Positions 33,316-41,302 are shown, counted from the first letter of the stretch. The stretch is 42,898 nucleotides of DNA from Azospirillum brasilense (GCF_003349955.1 NZ_QLKQ01000068.1:1-42898), one strand, 5' to 3'. Made by a program: numbers and translations. The notes: generated by a model from the sequence alone, not told the origin.

Positions 33316-33896
33316 GGTGCTTCCTCCGCAGTGTCGGTTCCGCTGCCCGGCGGGCATGACGTGAACCAAGACGGCGATGGTACGCGCCACGATCGGCCCG
33401 CTCCTACATTGGCAGTCGATCATGTCCCGATTCGCGTGGGGTTTGCCGGTACCCGCGCAAGGTCATAGGCGGAAAAATATACTCCCCCGGCCTCTGTGCC
33501 CATTGACATCATGCGGGTACGTATGGTCTATCTTTCGTAGCGCTGCGAACAGCGTCAGGCCGGAGTCTAGGGAGGACTCGGTAGTCCGTGAAAGCAGGGG
33601 CGCGCCGCACAAAAACAAAGGCGCGCACACAATGCAACACGCTGCATGCCTCAAGCCCCCGCACCCCCGCAGGGCTTTGACGGCGGCAGCGTGTTTCACT
33701 TTCCGGGCCTTGCTTTCCACCAAACATTGTCGGTTTTTTGTTGCGCCGCACAAGAACAGAGGCCGCGCGGCGCGCAAAGAAAAAGGCCGCCAGGATTGCT
33801 CCGGCGGCCTGAGTCTAGGGAGGAAACGCCCGAAAAGGCGTCAGTGAAACTAATATATTCCGCAGCGCAGCATAATTCAAGCCTTAATCGAACGAC
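33316..33896. other. Structured intergenic region with paired repeat units
   Basis: This 581-bp region has no convincing gene. GAGTCTAGGGAGGA occurs twice (33563-33576, 33810-33823). Each copy is directly followed by a small hairpin (GGACT/AGTCC at 33574-33587; ACGCC/GGCGT at 33825-33840) and then GTGAAA. GCCGCACAARAACARAGGC also occurs twice (from 33604 and 33746). TTGACA at 33503-33508 could be a rightward -35 box. On the minus strand the second unit plus the terminator at 33783-33809 would form a hairpin, a CCUCCCU stretch and a terminator, which is an sRNA-like layout. Transcription is unproven. Confidence 0.4.
33776..33809 (-). terminator. Probable terminator downstream of the minus-strand GntR gene
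   Basis: On the minus strand AGGCCGCC and GGCGGCCT form an 8-bp stem with an 11-nt loop, followed by TTTCTTT. It lies about 90 bp beyond the GntR stop codon. Confidence 0.6.
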
Positions 33897-34643
33897 TCAC
33901 TCCACATCCATCGGCGTGGGATCGGCAGCCGCCCCGCCCTCCTGACCCACCGCCTGAACCGGCGGCTGGCGCAGAGCCTGGATGACCGCCACTGCGGTGC
34001 GGCGGCTGTGGTCGGCCAGCAGGGCCCCCGCCTCCTCGGCGTCGCGGCGGCGGAACGCCGCCATGAAGCCCTCATGCTCGTCCACCGACTCCTGCCAGCG
34101 GCCCGTGTCGTAGTTGGCGAGCGAGCGGGCGCGCAGGATCTTGGCGGCGAAGCCGGCGTAGGTCGCCTCCAGCGCCGGGTTGCGGGCCATGGCGACGATC
34201 TGGGCGTGGATCTGCCGGTTGGTCAGGAAGTAGGCGGCACGCTCCCCCGCCTCGTGCTGGGTGACCAGCTGGTCATGCATCCGGTCGAGCTTCGCGAACT
34301 CCGCGTCGGAGCCGTTGCGGCAGGCGAGCGTCCCGGCCAGCCGCTCCAGCGCGTCCATCACCTCAAAGATCGCGCCGATCTCGCCGGGGTCCACCGGGGC
34401 GACGATGGCGCCGCGGTGGGGGCGAAGCTCCACCAGCCCTTCCGACGACAGTACCCGCAGCGCCTCGCGCAGCGGCGTGCGGGAGATTCCCAACTGCTCG
34501 CACAGCTGCACCTCAGGCACCCGGACGCCCGGCGGCAGCTCGCCGTCGAGGATCATCGCCCGCAGCTCCTCCACGGCGGAATGGTGCAGCGTCGCGCGGC
34601 GGATCGGCCGGGCCGGCGCCTTCATGGTCTTGATCCTGTCCAT
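33897..34643 (-). CDS. GntR-family regulator, FCD domain (divergent from ABC/hydantoinase operon)
   Basis: The 248-aa product has an N-terminal winged helix (recognition region VPEVQLCEQLGISRTPLREALRVLSSEGLVEL) and a C-terminal FCD domain with the metal-binding type residues in NRQIHAQIVA and DEHEGFMAAF. I start at the ATG whose product begins MDRIKTMK; a later ATG six codons on is also possible. It is transcribed away from the ABC transporter/amidohydrolase operon. The intervening region holds a TTGTATACAA palindrome of the type bound by FadR/VanR-class regulators. A role as local ligand-responsive repressor of that operon is likely. Confidence 0.88.
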   Translation of the reverse strand: MDRIKTMKAPARPIRRATLHHSAVEELRAMILDGELPPGVRVPEVQLCEQLGISRTPLREALRVLSSEGLVELRPHRGAIVAPVDPGEIGAIFEVMDALERLAGTLACRNGSDAEFAKLDRMHDQLVTQHEAGERAAYFLTNRQIHAQIVAMARNPALEATYAGFAAKILRARSLANYDTGRWQESVDEHEGFMAAFRRRDAEEAGALLADHSRRTAVAVIQALRQPPVQAVGQEGGAAADPTPMDVE

Positions 34644-34676
34644 CCTGACCCACCACCCCCCAAAAGTGCTGCATAC

Positions 34677-34712
34677 TTGGGCATGCATACCGAAATGATG
34701 CGCTATGCCCAA
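34677..34712. promoter_or_regulatory. Inverted repeat upstream of the sigma-54 promoter
   Basis: TTGGGCAT (34677-34684) and ATGCCCAA (34705-34712) form a perfect 8-bp inverted repeat with a 20-nt spacer. A second, overlapping pair TGCAT/ATGCA is at 34670-34687. It lies about 100-135 bp upstream of the -24/-12 element, where activators of sigma-54 usually bind. Assignment to a specific activator is not possible. Confidence 0.4.
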
Positions 34713-34799
34713 AATTCAGGCAAACCCGCTCTCGCGCGGCCAGCTTCCTTCAATATGCTCTAAACGGCTGAAAACAGCCAACAAATTGGCGATTGTAAT

Positions 34800-34811
34800 A
34801 TTGTATACAAT
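34800..34811. promoter_or_regulatory. Candidate GntR operator ATTGTATACAAT
   Basis: This perfect 12-bp palindrome, in the region between the divergent GntR gene and the ABC operon, fits the TNGTNNNACNA-like sites of FCD-type GntR regulators. It ends one base before the sigma-54 -24 box begins, so bound repressor would block polymerase. Confidence 0.6.
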
Positions 34812-34812
34812 T

Positions 34813-34827
34813 TGGCACGCGCCTTGC
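34813..34827 (+). promoter_or_regulatory. Sigma-54 (RpoN) -24/-12 promoter
   Basis: TGGCAC-GCGCC-TTGC matches the RpoN consensus TGGCAC-N5-TTGC, with the invariant GG (34814-34815) and GC (34826-34827) exactly 10 nt apart. Transcription would start near 34838, giving a leader of about 30 nt before the binding-protein ATG at 34869. In this bacterial group RpoN commonly drives nitrogen-limitation genes, which fits the operon content. Confidence 0.75.
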
Positions 34828-34868
34828 GAAAGGAGGAGGGACGCAACCACATCGGGAGCACTCCTTTC

Positions 34869-35882
34869 ATGACGTTCCGGTCCCTCACCCTGACGACCGT
34901 CACCGCCGCCTTCCTCGCTCTGTCGGCCGCCGCGACGGCCCAGGCCGCCGACGCGGAGAAGCTGAAACTGGGCTTCGCCAAATGCGCCCACTGCCTGCCG
35001 ATGGCGCTGACCCCGGAACTCGCCAAGGGCGTGGAGATCGAGGCGATCAACTTCAACTCCGGCAACGACGTGCTGACCGCGCTGGTGTCGAAGAGCATCG
35101 ACATGGCCCAGGTCACCTACCTGCACTACATCACGGCGCTCGATAAGGGCTTCGACGTGGTGGCCGTGTCCGGTCAGGTGAACGGTGGGTCGGAGATCGT
35201 CGTCGGCAAGGGCATCACCCTGAAGGCCGATGATTGGGACGGGCTGAAAAAGTTGATCGCCGAGCGCAAGGAGAAGGGCGAGCCGCTGCGCGTCGCGGCG
35301 TCGCGCGGCAACGCGCAGGACATCCACATGCGCGGCGCTCTCCAGAAGCACGGCATCAACGTCAACAAGGACGTGCAGTTCATCAACATCCCGAACCCGT
35401 CCGACCACGCCGCCGCCCTGCAGCGCGGCGAGGTCGACGTGATCTGCACGGTGGAACCCTTCGCCTCGCAGATCCGCCAGACCGGCGTCGGCACGCATTT
35501 CGCCCTCCCCTACGACCAGGCGGCCGGCAACCTGACCAACCTGATCGTCACGCGCTCCGACGTCATCAAGGACCACCCGAAGGCGGTCGAGGCCACCGTC
35601 GGCTCGGTCGTCGCCCTGGTCGACAAGCTGAAGTCCGACCAGACCGTGTGGGTGGACGTCATCAACAAATACACCGGCATGGACAAGGCCGTCGCCATCG
35701 AGGCGCTGAAGAACGCCTCCCCGGATTACGCCATCCACAAGGACAGCACGTTGGCCATCGCCACGATGATGCGCGAGCTGAAGTACATCTCCAACGACGT
35801 CACCGCCGCCGCGGAGAAGAACCTGGATTACACGTTCCTCGAAGCGGTCACCAAGAAGCCGAAGAGCGAGCTGGGCTTCTAA
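34869..35882 (+). CDS. ABC transporter substrate-binding protein (NitT/TauT family)
   Basis: The 337-aa product has a signal peptide (LTLTTVTAAFLALSAAATAQA, cleavage near residue 26) and a periplasmic binding fold with KLKLGFAKCAHCLPMAL, GNDVLTALVSKSIDMAQVTYLHY and RGEVDVICTVEPFASQI, typical of the SsuA/TauA/NrtA group. The CAHC pair near the mature N-terminus is unusual. The ATG at 34869 is preceded by GGGAG; a longer frame includes the promoter and is rejected. It is the first gene of the RpoN-type operon. The ligand is probably a small organic nitrogen compound matched to the downstream hydrolases. Confidence 0.88.
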   Translation: MTFRSLTLTTVTAAFLALSAAATAQAADAEKLKLGFAKCAHCLPMALTPELAKGVEIEAINFNSGNDVLTALVSKSIDMAQVTYLHYITALDKGFDVVAVSGQVNGGSEIVVGKGITLKADDWDGLKKLIAERKEKGEPLRVAASRGNAQDIHMRGALQKHGINVNKDVQFINIPNPSDHAAALQRGEVDVICTVEPFASQIRQTGVGTHFALPYDQAAGNLTNLIVTRSDVIKDHPKAVEATVGSVVALVDKLKSDQTVWVDVINKYTGMDKAVAIEALKNASPDYAIHKDSTLAIATMMRELKYISNDVTAAAEKNLDYTFLEAVTKKPKSELGF

Positions 35883-35888
35883 GAATTT

Positions 35889-36006
35889 CCCCTCTCCCCT
35901 CTGGGGAGAGGGCCAGGGTGAGGGGGTTGCGCGTGGCGGAAGGTCCGGCAAAAGCGCATCCCCCTCACCGGCCCTACGGGCCACCCTTTCCCAGGAGGGG
36001 AGAGGG
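35889..36006. repeat. Dispersed palindromic repeat, family B, between binding protein and permease genes
   Basis: Outer arms CCCCTCTCCCC and GGGGAGAGGG, inner arms GGTGAGGGGG and CCCCCTCACCGG, and core GGCAAAAGCGCA match the copy at 18975, while the GGCCCTACGGGCC side arm is on the opposite side from that copy. The right arm ends 2 nt before the permease ATG and appears to provide its Shine-Dalgarno (GGGGAGAGGG). Confidence 0.8.
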
Positions 36007-36008
36007 CT

Positions 36009-36845
36009 ATGAACATGACGGGACAGGGAATCCGGGCCATGACGGCATTGTCGAAATCCTGGGAGCGCGCCGTCGTTCCCCTCTTCATCCTCGCCGCCTG
36101 GGAGGTGTTCTCCCGGTCCGGCTTCCTGCCGGCGGCGCTGCTGCCGGCCCCGTCGGTGGTTCTGCACACCTGGGGCGATTGGATCTTCGGCTTCGACGAG
36201 ACCTCGCAGGGCAACACCGGCCGCTGGCTGGCCGACGCCCTGTCCAGCGCCACCCGCGTCGCCGCCGGCTACGGCATCGCGGTGGTCAGCGGCGTGGCTC
36301 TGGGCATCGCCATCGGCTGGTGGCGCTGGGTCGAGCGCACGGTGGAGCCGACGCTCCAGATGCTCCGCCCGGTGCCGCCGGTGTCGTGGATTCCGCTGGC
36401 GATCATCTGGTTCGGCATCGCCAACAAGCCGGCCATCTTCCTGGTCTTCCTCGGCGCCTTCTTCCCGATCCTGATGAACACCATCCACGGGGTGAAGACC
36501 GCCGACCGCAACCTGATCCGCGCCGCCTCGATGATGGGCGCCACGGAACAGCAGCTGCTGCGCCACGTCGTGTTCCCGGCGGCCCTGCCCAGCATCTTCG
36601 CCGGTCTGCGCATCGGCATCGGCGCGGCCTGGATGCTGACCGTCACGGCGGAGATGGTCGCGGTGAAGAGCGGCCTCGGCTACGTGCTGTGGGACAGCTA
36701 CTACTTCCTGCGCTACGACCTCGTGCTCGCCGCCATGGCCAGCATCGGCCTGCTCGGCTACGCGACCGACGCGCTCATCAAGGTCCTGATGTCCGCCGCG
36801 CTGCACTGGCAGCACGGCTCCACGCTCCAGAGCCGGGAGGGCTGA
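36009..36845 (+). CDS. ABC transporter permease (NitT/TauT family)
   Basis: The 278-aa BPD_transp_1 permease has about six transmembrane helices and the EAA-type cytoplasmic loop RAASMMGATEQQLLRHVVFPAALPSIFAGLRIGIGAAW. It pairs as a homodimer with the ATPase encoded 3 bp downstream. The ATG at 36009 uses the right arm of a palindromic repeat as ribosome binding site; a second ATG lies nine codons in. Family and context assign it to import with the binding protein at 34869. Confidence 0.9.
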   Translation: MNMTGQGIRAMTALSKSWERAVVPLFILAAWEVFSRSGFLPAALLPAPSVVLHTWGDWIFGFDETSQGNTGRWLADALSSATRVAAGYGIAVVSGVALGIAIGWWRWVERTVEPTLQMLRPVPPVSWIPLAIIWFGIANKPAIFLVFLGAFFPILMNTIHGVKTADRNLIRAASMMGATEQQLLRHVVFPAALPSIFAGLRIGIGAAWMLTVTAEMVAVKSGLGYVLWDSYYFLRYDLVLAAMASIGLLGYATDALIKVLMSAALHWQHGSTLQSREG

Positions 36846-36848
36846 GCG

Positions 36849-37631
36849 ATGGCTTCCATCGAACTTCGCAACATCACCAAGATCTTCCGCGACGCCAAGC
36901 GCAAGCGCGACCTGCTGGCCATCGACAACGTCAGCCTGTCGGTGGAGAAGAACGAGTTCCTCTGCCTGCTCGGCTCGTCGGGCTGCGGCAAGTCCACGCT
37001 GCTGAACATGATCGCCGGCTTCGAGAAGCCGACGGAAGGCAGCGTGACGGTGGGCGGCAAGGCCGTGGACGGCCCCGGCGCCGACCGCGGCATGGTCTTC
37101 CAGCAGGCCAACCTGATGCCCTGGCTGCCGGTGTGGGAGAACGTCGCCTTCCATCTGCGGCTGAAGGGCTGGCGCAAGGCCGACCGGCGCGACGCCGCCC
37201 AGGACTACATCGACATGGTCGGCCTGCGCGGCTTCGAGAACCATTTCCCGGCGGAGCTGTCGGGCGGCATGAGCCAGCGCGTCGGCATCGCCCGCGCCCT
37301 GCTGCTGAACCCGCAGGTCATCCTGATGGACGAGCCCTTCGCCGCGCTCGACGCCCAGACCAAGATGGACATGCAGGAGGAGCTGGTGGCCATCTGGCAG
37401 AAGCAGCGCTGCACCGTCGTCTTCGTCACCCACAGCGTGGACGAGGCGCTGGTGCTCGGCACCCGCGTCGCCGTGATGACCAGCCGTCCAGGCCGCATCC
37501 GCGAGCTGATCGCGCTCGACCTGCCACGCCCGCGCGACACCACCGGCCCGCGCTTCAACGACCACAAACGCCACATCCTCAACCTGATCCGTGAGGAGGG
37601 CCTGCAGCAACGGCAGGCCGCCGTCGCGTGA
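36849..37631 (+). CDS. ABC transporter ATP-binding protein (NitT/TauT family)
   Basis: The 260-aa ATPase has Walker A GSSGCGKST, Q-loop in MVFQQANLMPW, signature LSGGMSQRVGIARALL, Walker B VILMDEPFAALD and switch His in FVTHSVDEAL. This SsuB/TauB-like protein energises the importer. It starts 3 bp after the permease stop, and its stop overlaps the GTG start of the amidohydrolase, tying transport to catabolism in one operon. Confidence 0.93.
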   Translation: MASIELRNITKIFRDAKRKRDLLAIDNVSLSVEKNEFLCLLGSSGCGKSTLLNMIAGFEKPTEGSVTVGGKAVDGPGADRGMVFQQANLMPWLPVWENVAFHLRLKGWRKADRRDAAQDYIDMVGLRGFENHFPAELSGGMSQRVGIARALLLNPQVILMDEPFAALDAQTKMDMQEELVAIWQKQRCTVVFVTHSVDEALVLGTRVAVMTSRPGRIRELIALDLPRPRDTTGPRFNDHKRHILNLIREEGLQQRQAAVA

Positions 37632-38959
37632 CCGGCCGGCTCGACCTGCTGCTGACCGGAGTCACCGCCCTGACCGGGGAGGCGGCCGGCAGCGTCGTCG
37701 AGGACGCCGCCATCGGCATCCGCGACGGGCGCATCGCCCACCTCGCCCCGGCATCGCAGGGACTTCCCGCCGCCGCCGAGGTCCGGCATCTGCCGGGGCG
37801 GGTGGTCACGCCGGGCTTCGTCAACGCGCATCTGCACGCCGTCCTGGTGATGGTGCGCGGCGTCGCCGCCGACCTGGGTTTCGCCCCCTCCTACACGCCG
37901 GGCGTGCCCAAGGGCACCGACGCCACGCCGGAGGAGGCCCGCGCGCTGGCCCGGCTGGGCGCGGTGGAGGCCCTGCTCGCCGGCTCGACGCTGATCTGCG
38001 ACCATTTCGTCCACGCCGACGCGACGCTGGACGCCATCGCCGACCTCGGCCTGCGCGTCCATGCGAGCTGGCGCGTCCACGACGTGGATTTCGCCCGCGT
38101 AGCCCAGGGGGAATGGCGCTTCGACGCGGCCATCGGCAGCGACCTGCTGCTGCGCACGCTGGACCTGCACGACCGCTGGAACGGCGCCAACAATGGACGC
38201 ATCCGCGTGCAGATGGCCGCCCATGCGCCGGACACCTGCTCCCCCGCCTTCCTCCGCACCTTGACGGACGAGGCTGCGGCGCGCTCCATGCGTGTGAACA
38301 CCCATCTGGCGCAGAGCCGGGTGGAGGTGGAGCGGGTGAAGGCATCCACCGGCCTGACCCCGGCGGAACTGCTGGACGAGTGCGGGCTGCTGAACGACCG
38401 GCTGCTCGCCACCCACTGCCTCTATGTCGAGGACGCCGACATCGCCCGCCTCGCCCGCGCCGGGGCGCACGCGGTCCATGTGCCGAAATGCAACGCCGCC
38501 TCGGGCCGGCTGGCCCCGACGCCGAAGCTGAAGGAGGCGGGCGTCAATCTGGCGCTGTGCACCGACACGCAGCACGGCGACATGGTGGAGGCGATGCGCT
38601 GGGCGCTCGCCACCGCGCGCATCCAGCAGGGCGGGGTCACCGCCGCATGGCAGCCCGCCGACGTGCTCCGCATGGCGACGCTGGGCGGCGCGCAGGCGGT
38701 GGGCATGGCCGACGAGATCGGCACGCTGGCCCTGGGCAAGAAGGCCGACCTCGTCGTCTTCGACACCCGCCGGCCGCATCTGCGCCCGCTGATCAACCCG
38801 CTCGGCACGCTCGTCCACACCGCGCAGGGGCGCGACGTGGAGATGGTGCTGGTGGACGGCGAAACGCTGGTCGCGGACGGGCGCCCCGTCCGCGCCGACC
38901 TGAACGAGATCTGCACCGAGGCCGACAAGGCCGCCCGCGCGCTGTGGGCGCGCGCCTGA
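37628..38959 (+). CDS. Amidohydrolase, ATZ/TRZ (deaminase/chlorohydrolase-like) family
   Basis: The 443-aa TIM-barrel metal hydrolase starts at GTG, overlapping the ATPase stop. Metal and catalytic candidates are His68 and His70 (NAHLH), His226 (NTHLAQ), His263 (ATHCLYV) and Asp313 (CTDTQHGD); His199 lies in AAHAPDTCS. Where relatives such as TrzN/SsnA carry Glu in His-x-x-Glu, this one has Gln229, so the proton-shuttle residue is changed. The composite beta-sandwich is encoded by both ends. The likely reaction is deamination or ring hydrolysis of an N-heterocycle, but substrate prediction is unsafe given the altered residue. Confidence 0.88.
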   Translation: MTGRLDLLLTGVTALTGEAAGSVVEDAAIGIRDGRIAHLAPASQGLPAAAEVRHLPGRVVTPGFVNAHLHAVLVMVRGVAADLGFAPSYTPGVPKGTDATPEEARALARLGAVEALLAGSTLICDHFVHADATLDAIADLGLRVHASWRVHDVDFARVAQGEWRFDAAIGSDLLLRTLDLHDRWNGANNGRIRVQMAAHAPDTCSPAFLRTLTDEAAARSMRVNTHLAQSRVEVERVKASTGLTPAELLDECGLLNDRLLATHCLYVEDADIARLARAGAHAVHVPKCNAASGRLAPTPKLKEAGVNLALCTDTQHGDMVEAMRWALATARIQQGGVTAAWQPADVLRMATLGGAQAVGMADEIGTLALGKKADLVVFDTRRPHLRPLINPLGTLVHTAQGRDVEMVLVDGETLVADGRPVRADLNEICTEADKAARALWARA

Positions 38960-38970
38960 CCGAAAGAACC

Positions 38971-39708
38971 ATGGATATGAGCAACCGCGTCCTTCTGGGC
39001 ATGCTGACCCCCTCCTCCAACACGGTGCTGGAGCCCGTCACCTCCGCAATGCTGAGCGGCCTGCCGGAGGTGACCGCCCATTTCGGGCGCTTCACGGTGA
39101 AGGAAATTTCACTGCGCGCCGCGGCGCTGGACCAGTTCACCGACGCGCCCTTCCTGGACGCCGCCCGGCTGCTGGCCGACGCCCGGCTGAACGTGATCGG
39201 CTGGAACGGCACCTCGGCCGGCTGGTTGGGCTTCGCGGCGGACGAAAAGCTGTGCGCCTCCATCGAAGCGGAGACGGGCATCCCCGCCTGCACCTCCATG
39301 CTCGCGCTGAACGAGATTCTGGCGACGACCAGGCGCAAGCGCTTCGCCATCGTCAGCCCCTATCTGGACGAGATCCAGGACAAGATGGTCGCCAACTACA
39401 ACGCCGCCGGCTTCGAGGTGGTGGCGGAGCGGCACCTGAACGACCGCGGCAACTTCTCCTTCTCCGAGGTGACCGAGGAGACCATCGAGCGGATGTGCCT
39501 GGAGGTCGCGGAGTCCAAGCCGGAGGCCATCGCCATCATCTGCACCAACATGCGCGGCGCCCCGGTGGCGGAGCGCATGGAGAAGGCGCTGGGCATCCCC
39601 GTCTACGACACGGTGTCCACGGTGGTGTGGAAGGCGCTGCGCATGACCGGCGTGGACACCCGCCGCGTCGAGGGCTGGGGCAGCCTGTTCCACGAGCTGC
39701 ATGGCTGA
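38971..39708 (+). CDS. Asp/Glu racemase superfamily enzyme (arylmalonate decarboxylase/maleate isomerase-like)
   Basis: The 245-aa product has the superfamily two-domain fold. Relatives use a pair of residues: two cysteines in racemases and maleate isomerase, Gly plus Cys in arylmalonate decarboxylase. Here the first site reads GWNGTSAGW with Gly80 and no cysteine, and the second has Cys191 (IICTNMRG). It also has the N-terminal LTPSSNTVLEP phosphate-like loop. The pattern favours an AMDase-like or isomerase reaction over hydantoin/amino acid racemisation. ATG at 38971 or 38977 could start it. It follows the amidohydrolase by 11 bp. Confidence 0.8.
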   Translation: MDMSNRVLLGMLTPSSNTVLEPVTSAMLSGLPEVTAHFGRFTVKEISLRAAALDQFTDAPFLDAARLLADARLNVIGWNGTSAGWLGFAADEKLCASIEAETGIPACTSMLALNEILATTRRKRFAIVSPYLDEIQDKMVANYNAAGFEVVAERHLNDRGNFSFSEVTEETIERMCLEVAESKPEAIAIICTNMRGAPVAERMEKALGIPVYDTVSTVVWKALRMTGVDTRRVEGWGSLFHELHG

Positions 39709-39720
39709 GGGCCGTGCCTT

Positions 39721-39824
39721 TGCCCCCTCCCCGACCCTCCCCCGCTTCGCAGGAGAGGGTGCCTTCTGCGAAGCGGGGGCAGTCCCCTCCCCTGCGTCAG
39801 CGGGGGAGGGTTAGGGAGGGGGCA
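39721..39824. repeat. Dispersed palindromic repeat, family A
   Basis: The outer arms TGCCCCCTCCC and GGGAGGGGGCA are perfect. Inside are ACCCTCCCCCG/CGGGGGAGGGT and CCGCTTCGCA/TGCGAAGCGG. It is the most complete family A copy and lies within the catabolic operon, between the racemase-fold and hydantoinase genes. Confidence 0.85.
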
Positions 39825-39850
39825 AAAACGTCACGATGGGAGAAACGACG

Positions 39851-41302
39851 ATGAGCTTCGATCTGGTCATCCGCAACGGCACGGTCGCCACCGCGTCGGA
39901 CGTGTTCAAGGCCGACGTCGGCGTGCGCGGCGGGCGGATTGCCGCGCTCGGCGAAGGGCTGGCCGCCGGGCGGGAGGAGATCGACGCCGCCGGGCTGCTC
40001 GTCCTGCCGGGCGGGGTGGACGGGCACGTCCATTTCGACCAGCCGACCGGCGACGGCTCCGTCATGGCCGACGATTTCCTGACCGGCACCCGCTCGGCCG
40101 CCTTCGGCGGCACCACGACGGTGCTGCCCTTCGCCTGCCAGGAGAAGGGCAAGACGCTGCGCGCCGCGGTGGACGACTATCACCGCCGCGCTGCCGGAAA
40201 GCCGCTGATCGACTACGCCTTCCACCTCATCGTCACAGACCCCACCGAGCAGGTGCTGGGCCAGGAGCTGCCGGCGCTGATCCGCGAGGGCTACACGTCC
40301 TTCAAGATCTACATGACCTACGACGCGCTGAAGCTGAACGACCGCCAGATCCTGGAGGTTCTGGACATCGCCCGCGCCGAGGGCGCCATGGTCATGATGC
40401 ACGCGGAGAACGCCGACTGCATCGCCTGGCTGACCGAGAAGCTGGAGCGCGCCGGCCAGACCGCCCCCTATTTCCACGGCGTCTCCCGCCCCCGCGTGGC
40501 CGAGCGCGAGGCCACCCACCGGGCCATCTCCCTGGCGGAGCTGGTGGACGTGCCGATCCTGATCGTCCATGTCTCCGGCGCCGACGCGGTGGAGCAGATC
40601 CGCTGGGCGCAGGGGCGCGGCCTGCGCATCTACGCCGAAACCTGCCCGCAGTACCTGTTCCTGACCGCCGACGACCTGGGTGGGCCTGATCTTGATCAAG
40701 GGGGGTTCGAGGGCGCCAAGTGCATCTGCTCGCCGCCGCCGCGCGACGCCGCGAACCAGAAGGTGATCTGGGACGGGCTGACCGGCGGCGCCTTCCAGGT
40801 CTTCTCCTCCGACCACGCGCCCTTCCGCTTCGACGGGCCGGGCGGCAAGAAGGTGCATGGCGAGCAGGCGCCCTTCCGCTGCGTCCCCAACGGCATCCCC
40901 GGCGTCGAGACGCGCCTTCCGCTGCTCTTCTCCGAGGGGGTGATGAAGGGCCGGATGGAGCTGACCAGGTTCGTCGAGCTGACCGCCGCCAACCCCGCCC
41001 GCATGTACGGCCTGCACCCGCGCAAGGGCACCATCGCCGTGGGGGCGGACGCCGACATCGCCCTGTGGGACCCGTCGCGCACGGTCACCATCACCAACGG
41101 CATCCTGCACCACAATGTGGACTACACGCCCTATGAGGGGATCGAGGTCACCGGCTGGCCGGTCGCCACGCTGTCCCGTGGCGCGGTGATCTGCCGCGAC
41201 GGCGAACTGCTGGCCGAACCTGGGCGCGGCGAGTTCCTGCCCTGCGGCCTGCCCGCCCCGGCGCGGCCCAAGGGCTCGCCCGCCCCCCTCCTGCCGTTCT
41301 AA
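39851..41302 (+). CDS. Dihydropyrimidinase/hydantoinase
   Basis: The 483-aa cyclic amidohydrolase has the complete binuclear zinc set in canonical spacing: His59 and His61 (DGHVHF), carboxylated Lys152 (SFKIYMTY), His184 (MMHAEN), His240 (IVHVSG) and Asp321 (SSDHAPF). It opens the ring of dihydropyrimidines, hydantoins or related cyclic imides. The ATG at 39851 has GGGAGA 8-12 nt upstream, so I prefer it to the ATG five codons earlier. It lies in the operon between the racemase-fold enzyme and an amidase, consistent with a ring-opening step followed by amide hydrolysis. Confidence 0.92.
   Translation: MSFDLVIRNGTVATASDVFKADVGVRGGRIAALGEGLAAGREEIDAAGLLVLPGGVDGHVHFDQPTGDGSVMADDFLTGTRSAAFGGTTTVLPFACQEKGKTLRAAVDDYHRRAAGKPLIDYAFHLIVTDPTEQVLGQELPALIREGYTSFKIYMTYDALKLNDRQILEVLDIARAEGAMVMMHAENADCIAWLTEKLERAGQTAPYFHGVSRPRVAEREATHRAISLAELVDVPILIVHVSGADAVEQIRWAQGRGLRIYAETCPQYLFLTADDLGGPDLDQGGFEGAKCICSPPPRDAANQKVIWDGLTGGAFQVFSSDHAPFRFDGPGGKKVHGEQAPFRCVPNGIPGVETRLPLLFSEGVMKGRMELTRFVELTAANPARMYGLHPRKGTIAVGADADIALWDPSRTVTITNGILHHNVDYTPYEGIEVTGWPVATLSRGAVICRDGELLAEPGRGEFLPCGLPAPARPKGSPAPLLPF

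Noticed and set aside
33377..33847. Plus-strand 156-codon frame in the structured intergenic region
   Set aside because: It has no good ribosome binding site, a composition unlike real proteins here, and covers repeats and a terminator-like hairpin.
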